This document shows positions 44,206 to 52,205 of a stretch of DNA of 64,000 bases, one piece after another. The first letter of the stretch is position 1, and each line of letters opens with the position of its first letter. Below the pieces are notes generated by a model. The model had not been told where the DNA came from and searched no databases. It saw only the letters and a list, made by a program, of their open reading frames with translations. The position numbers and the translations under genes were made by a program. The stretch comes from Opitutia bacterium (GTDB lineage Bacteria; Verrucomicrobiota; Verrucomicrobiia; Opitutales; Opitutaceae): NCBI GenBank assembly GCA_016187945.1, contig JACPIT010000005.1, forward strand, positions 310,001-374,000. The letters run 5' to 3'.

Positions 44206-45132
44206 GTGTCCTACCACATCGTCAGCATCGACTCGCCCCAGGCCGATCTGACGTGCCGGGACGGGCAACTCGTTTCCACCGACGACAAGGGCACGAAACG
44301 TCAACTACCGCTTGAAGACGTCGCCGCGATTGTCGTCACGAGTTTCTCCGCGCGCATCCACAGCCACCTCTTCCTCGAAGCGGCGAAGCACGGCGTGTCG
44401 CTCATCATCTGCGAGCGCTTCCAGCCCGTCAGCCTCCTGTTGCCCGCGTGCCGCTCGGCCGACACGCTGCTGACGCGCCGCCACCTCACGCTCGACGAAA
44501 AAGTGCGCCGCCGACTCTGGGAAAAGACGATCGACGCCAAATGCCTCAACCAAGCCGCGGTTGCCGGGCTCGTCGCGCCAAAGAGCGATGCCACACGCGA
44601 ACTCGCCCGCGCCGCCCAGGCGCGCACCGCACGCAAGGAGGGCGGTTGCGCGAAGTTGTTCTGGGATGCGCTGACCGTGGGGCTGCGCATCGAGGGCTTC
44701 GCACGCGGTCGAAAACTCGGCGGCTTGAACGACCTCCTCAACTACGGCTACGCCGTGCTGCTCTCGACCGTGCTTCAAAAACTCTACGGATTCGGACTCG
44801 ATCCGACGGTCGGTATTTCGCACGCCATCCGCGAACGCAGTGCGCCGCTCGCCTACGATTTGATGGAGCCGTTTCGCCCCTGCGTGGATTGGCGCGTCTA
44901 TCAATGGGTGAAGGATCGCCCGCACGAGGAAGCCTTCGTCGTCAGCGGAGAATTTCGCCGCTGGGTGACCGGCTTCGCCGTGCAACGCGTCGATTATCTC
45001 GGACTCGATCTCGATATCCGCGGCGTGATCGAGGGCGACGTGCGCTCCTTCCGTCAAGCGGTGCTCAACGGCTCCGCGCGACACTACCGGCCATGGATGT
45101 GGAAAAATTCAAAATGGGCTGGCTGGTCGTAG
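44206..45132 (+). CDS. cas1: Cas1 integrase, type II
   Basis: 308 residues from GTG 44206. N-terminal beta domain, then the alpha-helical catalytic domain with E145 (ARKEGGCAKLFW), H206 (GISHA) and acidic residues in YDLMEPFRP (D218, E221). These are the metal ligands of the Cas1 integrase that inserts spacers. Lies 9 nt after cas9, and cas2 begins inside its 3' end. No Csn2 or Cas4 is present, which with gene order supports type II-C. Confidence 0.95.
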   Translation: MSYHIVSIDSPQADLTCRDGQLVSTDDKGTKRQLPLEDVAAIVVTSFSARIHSHLFLEAAKHGVSLIICERFQPVSLLLPACRSADTLLTRRHLTLDEKVRRRLWEKTIDAKCLNQAAVAGLVAPKSDATRELARAAQARTARKEGGCAKLFWDALTVGLRIEGFARGRKLGGLNDLLNYGYAVLLSTVLQKLYGFGLDPTVGISHAIRERSAPLAYDLMEPFRPCVDWRVYQWVKDRPHEEAFVVSGEFRRWVTGFAVQRVDYLGLDLDIRGVIEGDVRSFRQAVLNGSARHYRPWMWKNSKWAGWS

Positions 45133-45428
45133 CCTTCGACCTGCCGGTGCTCACGCCGAAGCAGCGCAAGGAGGCGACCGGTTTCCGGAAATTCCTCCTC
45201 GATGACGGATTTCAGATGATCCAATTCAGCCTCTACGTGCGCCCGTGCGTGAGCTTTGCACGGCAGCAGACGCACCTCGAGCGGGTGAAGCAGGGCATCC
45301 CACCGGAAGGAAAGGTGCGGGCCTTCTACGTGACACGAGCGCAGTGGGAACGAGCCTACGTGATCTACGGAAGTCCGGCCCAAGAGGTGCCTCCAGAAGA
45401 CATGCCGGAACAAATTCAGCTATGGTAG
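45093..45428 (+). CDS. cas2: Cas2 adaptation protein
   Basis: 111 residues from ATG 45093, which overlaps cas1 by 40 bp. ATG 45114 (MGWLVVAFDLPVLTPKQRKE) would give 104 residues and is about as likely. The beta1 strand ends with the family Asp (VAFDLP), followed by YVRPC and a C-terminal EQIQLW. Dimer forms the core of the Cas1-Cas2 integration complex. Its TAG stop overlaps the U-tract of the terminator that ends the opposite-strand crRNA transcript. Confidence 0.93.
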   Translation: MDVEKFKMGWLVVAFDLPVLTPKQRKEATGFRKFLLDDGFQMIQFSLYVRPCVSFARQQTHLERVKQGIPPEGKVRAFYVTRAQWERAYVIYGSPAQEVPPEDMPEQIQLW

Positions 45429-45460
45429 AAAAGCAGAAGGCCCTCGCAAGGAGGGCCTTC
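45428..45460 (-). terminator. Terminator of the minus-strand pre-crRNA
   Basis: gaaggccctc (45436-45445) and gagggccttc (45451-45460) form a 10-bp hairpin. On the minus strand it is followed by TGCTTTTCTA, a U-tract. On the plus strand no T-run follows. It lies between cas2 and the first repeat. Confidence 0.7.
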
Positions 45461-45469
45461 GCTTCGGCG

Positions 45470-46243
45470 GATCGTCTCCGCCGCGGATTTGGAATCAAGG
45501 CAAAGCTTGACCGTTTGCTTCTTCAATTCCTTCAGCGATCGTCTCCGCCGCGGATTTGGAATCAAGGCAAAGCTGTGCGGATCGTGGCTTGCGCCTGTTT
45601 TTCGATCGTCTCCGCCGCGGATTTGGAATCAAGGCAAAGCGCGTCGTCCGCAGGGCCATCGGCAAGGAAAGATCGTCTCCGCCGCGGATTTGGAATCAAG
45701 GCAAAGCGATCCGCTCCACCGGGTTCTCGCTGATCAGGATCGTCTCCGCCGCGGATTTGGAATCAAGGCAAAGCCGGGCTCGTCGTCTCGATGACGCGCG
45801 AAGAGATCGTCTCCGCCGCGGATTTGGAATCAAGGCAAAGCCGCCAAGTGGTAGGTGGCAAAACTGTGTCGGATCGTCTCCGCCGCGGATTTGGAATCAA
45901 GGCAAAGCACATCGACGGTGACACCGACGCCCCCGACTGATCGTCTCCGCCGCGGATTTGGAATCAAGGCAAAGCGCGATGGCGCCCGGCGTGGAGATCG
46001 GCAACGATCGTCTCCGCCGCGGATTTGGAATCAAGGCAAAGCAGTGGCCGCGCGTGGCGCAGGCGCGCCGCGGATCGTCTCCGCCGCGGATTTGGAATCA
46101 AGGCAAAGCCGGACTCTTTGCGCGGACCGCCACCGAGGCGATCGTCTCCGCCGCGGATTTGGAATCAAGGCAAAGCGGTTGGGCTCTCACACTTGCTAGC
46201 GTCGGTGATCGTCTCCGCCGCGGATTTGGAATCAAGGCAAAGC
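45470..46243 (-). CRISPR. CRISPR array: 12 identical repeats, 11 spacers of 30 nt
   Basis: Plus-strand unit begins GATCGTCTCC and ends AAGGCAAAGC, 37 nt. Starts at 45470, 45537, 45604, 45671, 45738, 45805, 45872, 45939, 46006, 46073, 46140 and 46207, an exact 67-bp period. All repeats look identical, so no degenerate end marks the distal side. Orientation is called minus from the anti-repeat (which pairs with GCTTTGCCTTGATTCC at the repeat 5' end) and from the terminator at the cas2 side. Spacers are all different and none matches other parts of the window that I could see. At the right end, the last repeat abuts the ric stop codon with no leader. Confidence 0.97.
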
Positions 46244-46975
46244 TCATCTGCCCGCGGCGCGGTCGAGGGCGCGGGGGAAGAGGATGTTGTTTTCCTTGTG
46301 CACGTGACGGTGCAGGTCGGACTCGAATTCTTCCAGGCCGCCGAGGAGGGCGCGGTGGGTGTTGCAGGCGTTTTCGTCGGGGCGGAAACCGTCGGTGAGT
46401 TCGCGCAGGCGCGCGACAGCGCGGCCGGCGAATTCGTGCTCGGCTTCCATCTGGCGGATCGGGTTGGCGATCGAACCGCAGTGAAACTCGTCCGGCGCGC
46501 CGCTATCGAGCTGGCGGACGATCGGGAAGAGCACGTTTTCCTCCTTCGCCATGTGGCTGAACATTTCGTGGGCGAGAATCGAGACGGTCTCGGCGACTTC
46601 CTTCAGGCGGTCGTCGCGCCAGGCGTGCTTGCGGGCGACGCGCTCGGCCATTTCGACGAGGCGGGGCAACTCGGCTTTCGTGTATTCGTGGTGCGTGCGC
46701 TCGATATGATCGGCGAGTTCGGTGAGCGAGAGCGTGGCGGGGTTGATGTCGTCGGTCCCGGGCGTGACGGCGAGGGCGGCGTCGATCAGCGCGAGCACGG
46801 TGGCGGGATCGAGGCCGCGGGCGGCGGCGAGTTCGGCGAGCGGTTTTTTGCCGCCGCAGCAGAAGTCGATGCCGAGTTTTTCGAAGAGGCGCGAGAGCGC
46901 GGGGCGGGCGGCGACCATTTCGCCGACGGTGGTTTGGATCGTGAAGGGAGCGGGAGACGTGGAGGAGGTGTTCAT
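46244..46975 (-). CDS. ric: Iron-sulfur cluster repair di-iron protein (Ric/ScdA/YtfE)
   Basis: 243 residues from ATG 46975 (MNTSSTSPAPF). N-terminal ScdA_N domain with the paired cysteines DFCCGGKKPL near 39-44. A haemerythrin-like four-helix domain follows with iron ligands in THHEYTKAELPRL, AHEMFSHMAKEENVLFP, EAEHEFAG and LHRHVHKENNILFP. Repairs Fe-S clusters damaged by nitric oxide or peroxide. Its TGA stop (46244-46246) directly follows the last CRISPR repeat, and both are read on the minus strand. A TTGA-N6-TCAA site upstream suggests CRP/FNR-type control. Confidence 0.93.
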   Translation of the reverse strand: MNTSSTSPAPFTIQTTVGEMVAARPALSRLFEKLGIDFCCGGKKPLAELAAARGLDPATVLALIDAALAVTPGTDDINPATLSLTELADHIERTHHEYTKAELPRLVEMAERVARKHAWRDDRLKEVAETVSILAHEMFSHMAKEENVLFPIVRQLDSGAPDEFHCGSIANPIRQMEAEHEFAGRAVARLRELTDGFRPDENACNTHRALLGGLEEFESDLHRHVHKENNILFPRALDRAAGR

Positions 46976-47012
46976 TGCGCCGGTAATGTAGCGAGGGGCG
47001 CGGCGCGACGCT

Positions 47013-47026
47013 TTGAGCTGGGTCAA
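47013..47026. promoter_or_regulatory. FNR/NnrR/DNR-type site upstream of ric
   Basis: ttgagctgggtcaa fits TTGA-N6-TCAA exactly and is centred ~44 bp before the ric ATG. Members of this regulator family control nitrosative-stress genes such as ric. No -10 was assigned. Confidence 0.5.
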
Positions 47027-47181
47027 GGGTTGCGCGGGTTCGCGTCGCCGGCGCGTGGCGCCGCCTGACGGTGGAAACCCTACCTGGCTGCGGGCGTTCC
47101 GGTGATGGCCTCCGGTCGGTTCGTCGGGACGACTCGTCCTACCCGTCTTTGCAAGACCGGCGCTGCGGCGCGGAGAGTTGC

Positions 47182-48435
47182 TCAGTTGGCGACGACGAGG
47201 GGGAAGCCGGCTTCGCGGAGGGCGCGGTGGAGGGCGCGGACGTGCGCCTGGTCGCGCGTCTCGACGGTGCAGACGGCGTTGACGGCGTGGACGTCGGGGC
47301 CGCTGAAGGCGCGGTCGTGCGCGATGTCTTTCACGCTGGCGCCGGATTGCGCGATGACGCGCGCGAGGGCGGCGAGGCCGCCGGGGCGATCGCTGATCGT
47401 GACGGTGAAGCGCGTGATGCGGCCGTCGCTGACGAGGCCTTTTTCGATCACGCGGCTGAGGATGGCGGGGTCGATGTTGCCGCCGCCGGCGACGAGCACG
47501 ACGTTCTTGCCGGCGAGTTCGGGGAGTTGCCCGGACATCATCGCCGCGAGCGGCGTGGCGGCGGCGCCTTCGACGACGATTTTCTCCATCTCGATCATGC
47601 GGAGGATGGCGACGGAGATTTGCTCCTCGGTGACGCGGACGACGCGGTCGACGTGCTGGCGGAGAATCGAAAACGAATTCGCGCCGACGGTGAGGGTGGC
47701 GAGGCCGTCGGCGAGCGTGGCGCGGCGCGGGGTGAGGACGGGTTTGCGGGCGCGAAGGGCGGCGGTGAGGTTGCCGGTGGCGGTGCTTTCGACGCCGATG
47801 ATTTTCACGGCGGGGCGGAGCGATTTCACGGCGAGGGCGACGCCGGCGAGGAGGCCGCCGCCGCCGACGGGGCAGACGATGGCGTCGAGGGTGTGGACTT
47901 GTTCGAGGATTTCGAGACCGAGCGTGCCCTGGCCGGCGATGATTTCGGGGGCGTCGAAGCCGTGGATGTAGGTGAGGTGTTCGTCGCGGACGAGCGCGTC
48001 GGCTTTGGCGCGGGCGGCGGCGAAATCGGCGCCGTGGACGAGGACGGTCGCGCCGAGTTTTTTGCAGGTGCTGATTTTGATGAGCGGCGCGTAGTCGGGC
48101 ATCACGACCGTGACGGGGATGCCGAGGAGTTTGCCGTGGTAAGCGAGGGCGGCGGCGTGGTTGCCGGCGGAAGCGGCGATGACGCCGCGAGTGCGCTGTT
48201 CACGCGAGAGCTGGAGGAGGGCGTTGCGGGCGCCGCGTTCCTTGAACGAGCCGGTGCGCTGGAGGTTGTCGAGTTTGCAGTAGATGTGCGCGCCGGTGAT
48301 TTCGGAGAGCGGGATCGATTCGGGGCAGGGCGTGACGACGACTCCGCCACGGATGCGGCGGCGCGCGGCGCGGATGTCGGCGAGGGAAACGGGGAGCATG
48401 GGGAACGGCGCGGGAAGCGGTGGGTGGATCGCCAT
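47182..48435 (-). CDS. ilvA: Threonine ammonia-lyase (threonine dehydratase) with ACT domain
   Basis: 417 residues from ATG 48435. A second ATG at 48399 (MLPVSLADIRAARRRIRGG) matches the usual start of the family better and may be the true one. PLP lysine in SFKERGA near residue 65, substrate loop SAGNHAAALAYHG, phosphate-binding GGGGLLAG near 190, and a C-terminal ACT domain (FTVTISDRPGGLAALARVIA). Deaminates threonine to 2-oxobutanoate for isoleucine synthesis. One ACT domain suggests the shorter TdcB/IlvA class with possible valine or isoleucine response. Confidence 0.93.
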   Translation of the reverse strand: MAIHPPLPAPFPMLPVSLADIRAARRRIRGGVVVTPCPESIPLSEITGAHIYCKLDNLQRTGSFKERGARNALLQLSREQRTRGVIAASAGNHAAALAYHGKLLGIPVTVVMPDYAPLIKISTCKKLGATVLVHGADFAAARAKADALVRDEHLTYIHGFDAPEIIAGQGTLGLEILEQVHTLDAIVCPVGGGGLLAGVALAVKSLRPAVKIIGVESTATGNLTAALRARKPVLTPRRATLADGLATLTVGANSFSILRQHVDRVVRVTEEQISVAILRMIEMEKIVVEGAAATPLAAMMSGQLPELAGKNVVLVAGGGNIDPAILSRVIEKGLVSDGRITRFTVTISDRPGGLAALARVIAQSGASVKDIAHDRAFSGPDVHAVNAVCTVETRDQAHVRALHRALREAGFPLVVAN

Positions 48436-48605
48436 GGTTCGCTGGTGGGGAGCCGCCGAAGGCGGGCAAGCCTCGCGATGCGCGATGGCGGGCGGTTTTT
48501 TGCGCGAGACGGTAGCGCGGCGCGAGGGGCGCGCAACAGCGTTGGGGCAGCCGCGGAGGGTTTGCGGGTGCGCTTCTATCGTCGCTCGGATGGCTACTGA
48601 CGCAG

Positions 48606-48747
48606 TGGAAACGCGGAGGACGCGGAGAGCGCAGAGGAGAAATTCCGATCATTCCGCTCCGCGGCCCTTCAACCGGCAGGTGAGTCCTTCGCGGGCCGGA
48701 TTTTCCCGCGTTCTCCTCCGCGTCCTCCGCGCTCTCCGCGTTTCAAC
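48606..48747. repeat. Long inverted-repeat element, copy 2, uninterrupted
   Basis: Same ends and interior as 2320-2588 but without the block at 2390-2515, joining ...cccttcaacc to ggcaggtgag... directly. It is the empty-site counterpart. The 48436-48930 gap contains this, a GTAG palindrome at 48824-48846, and no gene. Confidence 0.85.
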
Positions 48748-48823
48748 TGCGGAATTTAGGCTGAGTGGGGGCGTGGCCCGTGGGGTGGCGGGCGCAAGGC
48801 GGGCGGAGCGATGGCGGTGGGGT

Positions 48824-48846
48824 CAGCCTCCTCACGTCGGCTGCTA
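48824..48846 (-). repeat. GTAG palindrome (GTAGCAGCC family)
   Basis: cagcc...ggctg then ctac. Same family as 31454-31477 and 33236-33259. Confidence 0.65.
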
Positions 48847-48930
48847 CGGGAGGCGGCAGGGCGCCGGATGCGAAGCGGGCGCGCGGGCGGCGCGCGCGTT
48901 TGCGTTTTTTGGGCGGTTGAAAAGCCGTCC

Positions 48931-49386
48931 CTACTTGTCGAGGCGACGCTTTTGGCGGGCTTTGAGGGCGGCGGCGCGCTCCTCTTCGTTGAGGACGCCG
49001 TCGCCGTCGCGGTCGAAGCGTTTCAGGACGGCTTCGCGGTTGGCCTGGAATTCCTCGCGGGCTTTCTCGGCTTCGGTGCGTTCGGCGTCGTCGAGTTTGC
49101 CGTCGCCGTTTTTGTCGAAGAGCTTCAGCGCTTTCTTGTAGCGCTCCTTCGGGCCGCCGCCGCTCATGCCGCGCATGTAGGCGCGCGCGGCGAGTTTTTC
49201 TTCGTCGTCGATGCGGCCGTCGTGGTTCTTGTCGAATTTTTCCAGAAGTTCACGTTGGCGGGCGTTCAACCCGGGGCCGGCGGGGGTCGAGGCGGGAGCG
49301 GGCGACGCGGCGGGTTCGGCGGCGAGCGTCAGGACCGGGATTAGCGTTGCTGCGAGCAGGGAGAGAACTAGAGACCTTGGCGCCAT
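48931..49386 (-). CDS. Exported EF-hand calcium-binding protein
   Basis: 151 residues from ATG 49386, giving a signal peptide (APRSLVLSLLAATLIPVLTL). Three EF-hand-like loops: DKNHDGRIDDEE, DKNGDGKLDDAE and DRDGDGVLNEEE, all with Asp at position 1 and Glu at 12. A basic C-terminus (KARQKRRLDK). Predicted to bind calcium outside the cytoplasm, with structural or signalling role unknown. Confidence 0.88.
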   Translation of the reverse strand: MAPRSLVLSLLAATLIPVLTLAAEPAASPAPASTPAGPGLNARQRELLEKFDKNHDGRIDDEEKLAARAYMRGMSGGGPKERYKKALKLFDKNGDGKLDDAERTEAEKAREEFQANREAVLKRFDRDGDGVLNEEERAAALKARQKRRLDK

Positions 49387-49460
49387 AGCGGTGTTGGGAG
49401 GATTGCCGGCATCTGGCAAGACGACCAGCCCGTGGCGCGGTTACGACCGCTTTCACGCTT

Positions 49461-49814
49461 ATGTTCCAAGTCACTTTTTCCGAGCAGAGCATGCGCGAGC
49501 TGAACCGGCTCGACCAACTCGCCCAGTTGGAGGCCATCGAGCCGATCAGCAAGGTGAAGCCGTCCGATCTGGCGCACCCGCGCGAGCCTTTGGGCAAGTT
49601 CAACCGTGGCGGAGTCGATTTCTACCGGCTGCGCGCGGGCGAGTTCCGGTTCTACTTCACGGTCGAGGGCGATCAGCTTCACACGCATTACATCCTGCAC
49701 AAGGATTCGCTGGAGGACGCGCTTTTCCGCCTCAAGTTGCCGGTTTCCGAGAAGCAGCTCTTCGAGCAGGACTCGAAGTTCTGGAAATACCTCGAGAGCC
49801 TGACGAAAAAGTAA
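49461..49814 (+). CDS. RelE/ParE-superfamily-like protein without visible antitoxin
   Basis: 117 residues. RelE-like order: N-terminal strand FQVTFSEQSMRELNRLD with a helix, then GKFNRGGVDFYRLRAGEFRF and YFTVEGDQLHTHYILHKDSL. The arginine-containing RLRAGEFRFYF matches RelE/ParE beta strands. RelE-fold toxins cleave mRNA in the ribosome, but the usual catalytic set cannot be confirmed by eye. No small antitoxin gene flanks it. pssA begins 16 bp downstream on the same strand, so it is probably co-transcribed and may be a domesticated single protein. Confidence 0.6.
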   Translation: MFQVTFSEQSMRELNRLDQLAQLEAIEPISKVKPSDLAHPREPLGKFNRGGVDFYRLRAGEFRFYFTVEGDQLHTHYILHKDSLEDALFRLKLPVSEKQLFEQDSKFWKYLESLTKK

Positions 49815-49830
49815 TCGCCCGCCGCGCCCC

Positions 49831-50736
49831 ATGTCCGATCTCAAAGATCGCGAGAATCCCTACAACGTCACCCAGGCGAGCCGCATTTATTTCCTGCCGA
49901 ATCTGATGACGGCAGGGAACCTGTTCTGCGGGTTCATCGCGGTCATCCGCTGCATCCAGGCGCGCCTCATCACCGATGCGGGCGAATATGCGACCGCGCA
50001 CACCGCCCAGAATGCGCTCGAGCTCTACACGCAGGCGGTGTGGTTCATCCTGCTCGCAGTGGTGTTCGACTCGCTCGACGGGCGGCTCGCACGTTGGGGC
50101 GGGCGCACGTCGCTGTTCGGCGCGGAGTTCGACTCGCTGGCGGACGTGGTGTCGTTCGGCGTCGCGCCGGCGCTGATGGTGTTTTTTCTCATCCTCGCGC
50201 CGCGCGAGCAATACCAGTGGTTCCGCGAGCTGGGCTGGTTCATCGCGTTCATCTACCTGCTGTGCGGCGCGGTGCGGCTGGCGCGCTTCAACGTCATCAC
50301 GAACCCCCTGCTCCACCGCGCCGAGGCGGAGTCGAGCAAGGACTTCGTCGGCCTGCCGATCCCCGCGGCGGCCGGCACGGTGGCGTCGCTGGTGCTGTTG
50401 CTCGTGAACTTCGCCCGCAATGACCGCGAGCTGCGCCAGCTCACGGTGGCGATGCCGCTGCTGCTGATCCTCGTGGCGTTCCTCATGGTGAGCACCGTGC
50501 GCTACCCGAGCTTCAAGCAGATCAATTGGGAGACGAAGACGCGCTTCCAGACCTTCGTGCTGATGGTGGTGATCGCGGCGCTCGTGGTGCGGTTGCGCGA
50601 GGTGGCGTTCTTCTTCGTTTTCCTCGGTTACATCGCCTACGGCCTCTTCGCCCACTACCAGCGCGCGGCACGGCACGCCCGCATGCGAGTTCTTCGCAAG
50701 CGCGTTGTGAAGATGCGCGGGGAAAACCCCGAATAA
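49831..50736 (+). CDS. pssA: CDP-diacylglycerol--serine O-phosphatidyltransferase
   Basis: 301 residues. CDP-alcohol phosphatidyltransferase motif: SLDGRLARWGGRTSLFGAEF then DSLAD, i.e. DGxxAR-x8-G-x3-D-x3-D. About eight hydrophobic helices. Makes phosphatidylserine from CDP-diacylglycerol and serine in the inner membrane, the precursor of phosphatidylethanolamine. The C-terminus is basic and cytoplasmic (RKRVVKMRGENPE). Follows the RelE-like gene closely and precedes dnaN by 195 bp. Confidence 0.9.
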   Translation: MSDLKDRENPYNVTQASRIYFLPNLMTAGNLFCGFIAVIRCIQARLITDAGEYATAHTAQNALELYTQAVWFILLAVVFDSLDGRLARWGGRTSLFGAEFDSLADVVSFGVAPALMVFFLILAPREQYQWFRELGWFIAFIYLLCGAVRLARFNVITNPLLHRAEAESSKDFVGLPIPAAAGTVASLVLLLVNFARNDRELRQLTVAMPLLLILVAFLMVSTVRYPSFKQINWETKTRFQTFVLMVVIAALVVRLREVAFFFVFLGYIAYGLFAHYQRAARHARMRVLRKRVVKMRGENPE

Positions 50737-50931
50737 CTTTTTCCTGTGAACAACCACCGACTTATTCGCCCTTGCTCCACAGTTGTTCGCAGGCGCCGGG
50801 CATCCGGTTTTTCCCTCGGAAAACCTCGGAGTTACCGCGATATTCTTGGACCATAATAATACGGATACTTCCTTATTGAATCCCTCTCTATCTATCCATT
50901 CTGTGGGAAACCCTAACACCCTGCCCGCCCG

Positions 50932-52056
50932 ATGAAATTTAAGATCAATCGCGACCACTTCAGCAACGGCCTGGCTCAGGTCCTCAACGTCGTGGGATCG
51001 AAGGCGGCCATGCCCATCCTGAGCAACGTGCTCATCGAGGCGGAAAAGGATCAAATCTCGCTCTCCACCACGAACCTCGACCTCGGCATTCGCTGCAAGA
51101 TCAAGGCCGAGGTGAAGGAAGGCGGCAGCGTCACGCTCCCGGTGAAGCGCCTCGCCACCATCGTGCGCGAGTTGCCCAACGTCGACGTCACCGTCGACGC
51201 CGCGGCGAATCATCAGGTGAAGATCGCGTCCGGCGGCTCCAATTTCAAAATCATGGGCATCGGCGCCGAGGAGTTCCCGAAGCTGCCCGATACCGGCGAC
51301 GACAAGACGTTCTCCCTCGAACAAGCCGAGCTCGCCGGCATGCTCGGCAACGTCGCCTACGCGCAATCGACCGACGAGACGCGCTACATCCTCAACGGCG
51401 TCTATTTCAACTTCAAGGACGGCAAGCTCGCGCTCGTCGCGACCGACGGCCGCCGCCTTGCGCTCGTGGCGAAGGAGATGCCCGTGCCCGCCGCCAGCTC
51501 CGGCGCGATCATCCTGCCCGCGAAGACTGTGGCCGAACTGCTCCGCCTCCTCGGCAAGGGCGACCAGCTCAAGATCGCCTTCAACGATCGCCGCGCCGCG
51601 TTCCAGATCGATACGAACAAGGACACCTCCGGCCTCACCGACGCGATCTACCTCTTCTCGAAAGTCGTCGAGGGCAACTACCCGAATTACCAGCAGGTCA
51701 TCCCGAAGGAGACGCACCAGCGCATCGCGCTCGAGCGCGAACTGTTCCTCCAGTGCGTGCACCGCGCCGCCCTCGTCACCTCCGAGAAGTCGAACTCGGT
51801 TAAGATCAAACTCTCCGCCAACCTCCTCGAAATCACCGCGTCGTCGCCGGACTTCGGCGAGTCGCACGAATCGATGGCGATCGCCTACAGCGGCCCGGAA
51901 CTCCAGGTCGCATTCAACCCGCAATTCATCATGGATCCGCTCCGCGCCCTCACGAAGGACCAGGTGTTCTTCGAGTTGAAGGACGAGGTGAGCCCCGGCG
52001 TGTTCAAGACGCTGGAGAGCTTCGTGTGCGTGATCATGCCGGTGCGGCTGAGCTGA
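50932..52056 (+). CDS. dnaN: DNA polymerase III beta subunit (sliding clamp)
   Basis: 374 residues, normal size for the clamp. Three structural repeats with [31 protein letters not shown]-like sequence [20 protein letters not shown], and the C-terminal CVIMPVRLS ending in the conserved Met-Pro-x-Arg. Ring around DNA that tethers polymerases and repair enzymes. dnaA is not next to it here. The 195-bp AT-rich leader (50737-50931) is unusual in this GC-rich region and probably contains the promoter. Confidence 0.95.
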   Translation: MKFKINRDHFSNGLAQVLNVVGSKAAMPILSNVLIEAEKDQISLSTTNLDLGIRCKIKAEVKEGGSVTLPVKRLATIVRELPNVDVTVDAAANHQVKIASGGSNFKIMGIGAEEFPKLPDTGDDKTFSLEQAELAGMLGNVAYAQSTDETRYILNGVYFNFKDGKLALVATDGRRLALVAKEMPVPAASSGAIILPAKTVAELLRLLGKGDQLKIAFNDRRAAFQIDTNKDTSGLTDAIYLFSKVVEGNYPNYQQVIPKETHQRIALERELFLQCVHRAALVTSEKSNSVKIKLSANLLEITASSPDFGESHESMAIAYSGPELQVAFNPQFIMDPLRALTKDQVFFELKDEVSPGVFKTLESFVCVIMPVRLS

Positions 52057-52113
52057 TTTGATTTCGCGGAGCGGCGACCACGCCGACGGGCCATGACCGC
52101 GCAACTCAGACCT

Positions 52114-52195
52114 GTAGCGGCGGTCGTAAGCCGCCGTAGTAGCGCAGGCGTCCCGCCTGCTCCGACGTTCATTGCAGGCGAGACGCCTGCGCCAC
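52114..52195. repeat. Composite GTAG palindromes after dnaN
   Basis: gtagcggcggtcgtaagccg then ccgtag (52114-52139), followed by gtagcgcaggcgtcccgcct (52139) and the inverse gcaggcgagacgcctgcgcc (ending 52195). No gene in 52057-52205. Confidence 0.75.
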
Positions 52196-52205
52196 TCCTC
52201 GCGCG

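Noticed and set aside
45245-46398. Several open frames across the CRISPR array encoding DRLRRGFGIKAK-type repeats
   Set aside because: They are translations of the 37-nt repeat in shifting frames (67-nt period) and not proteins.
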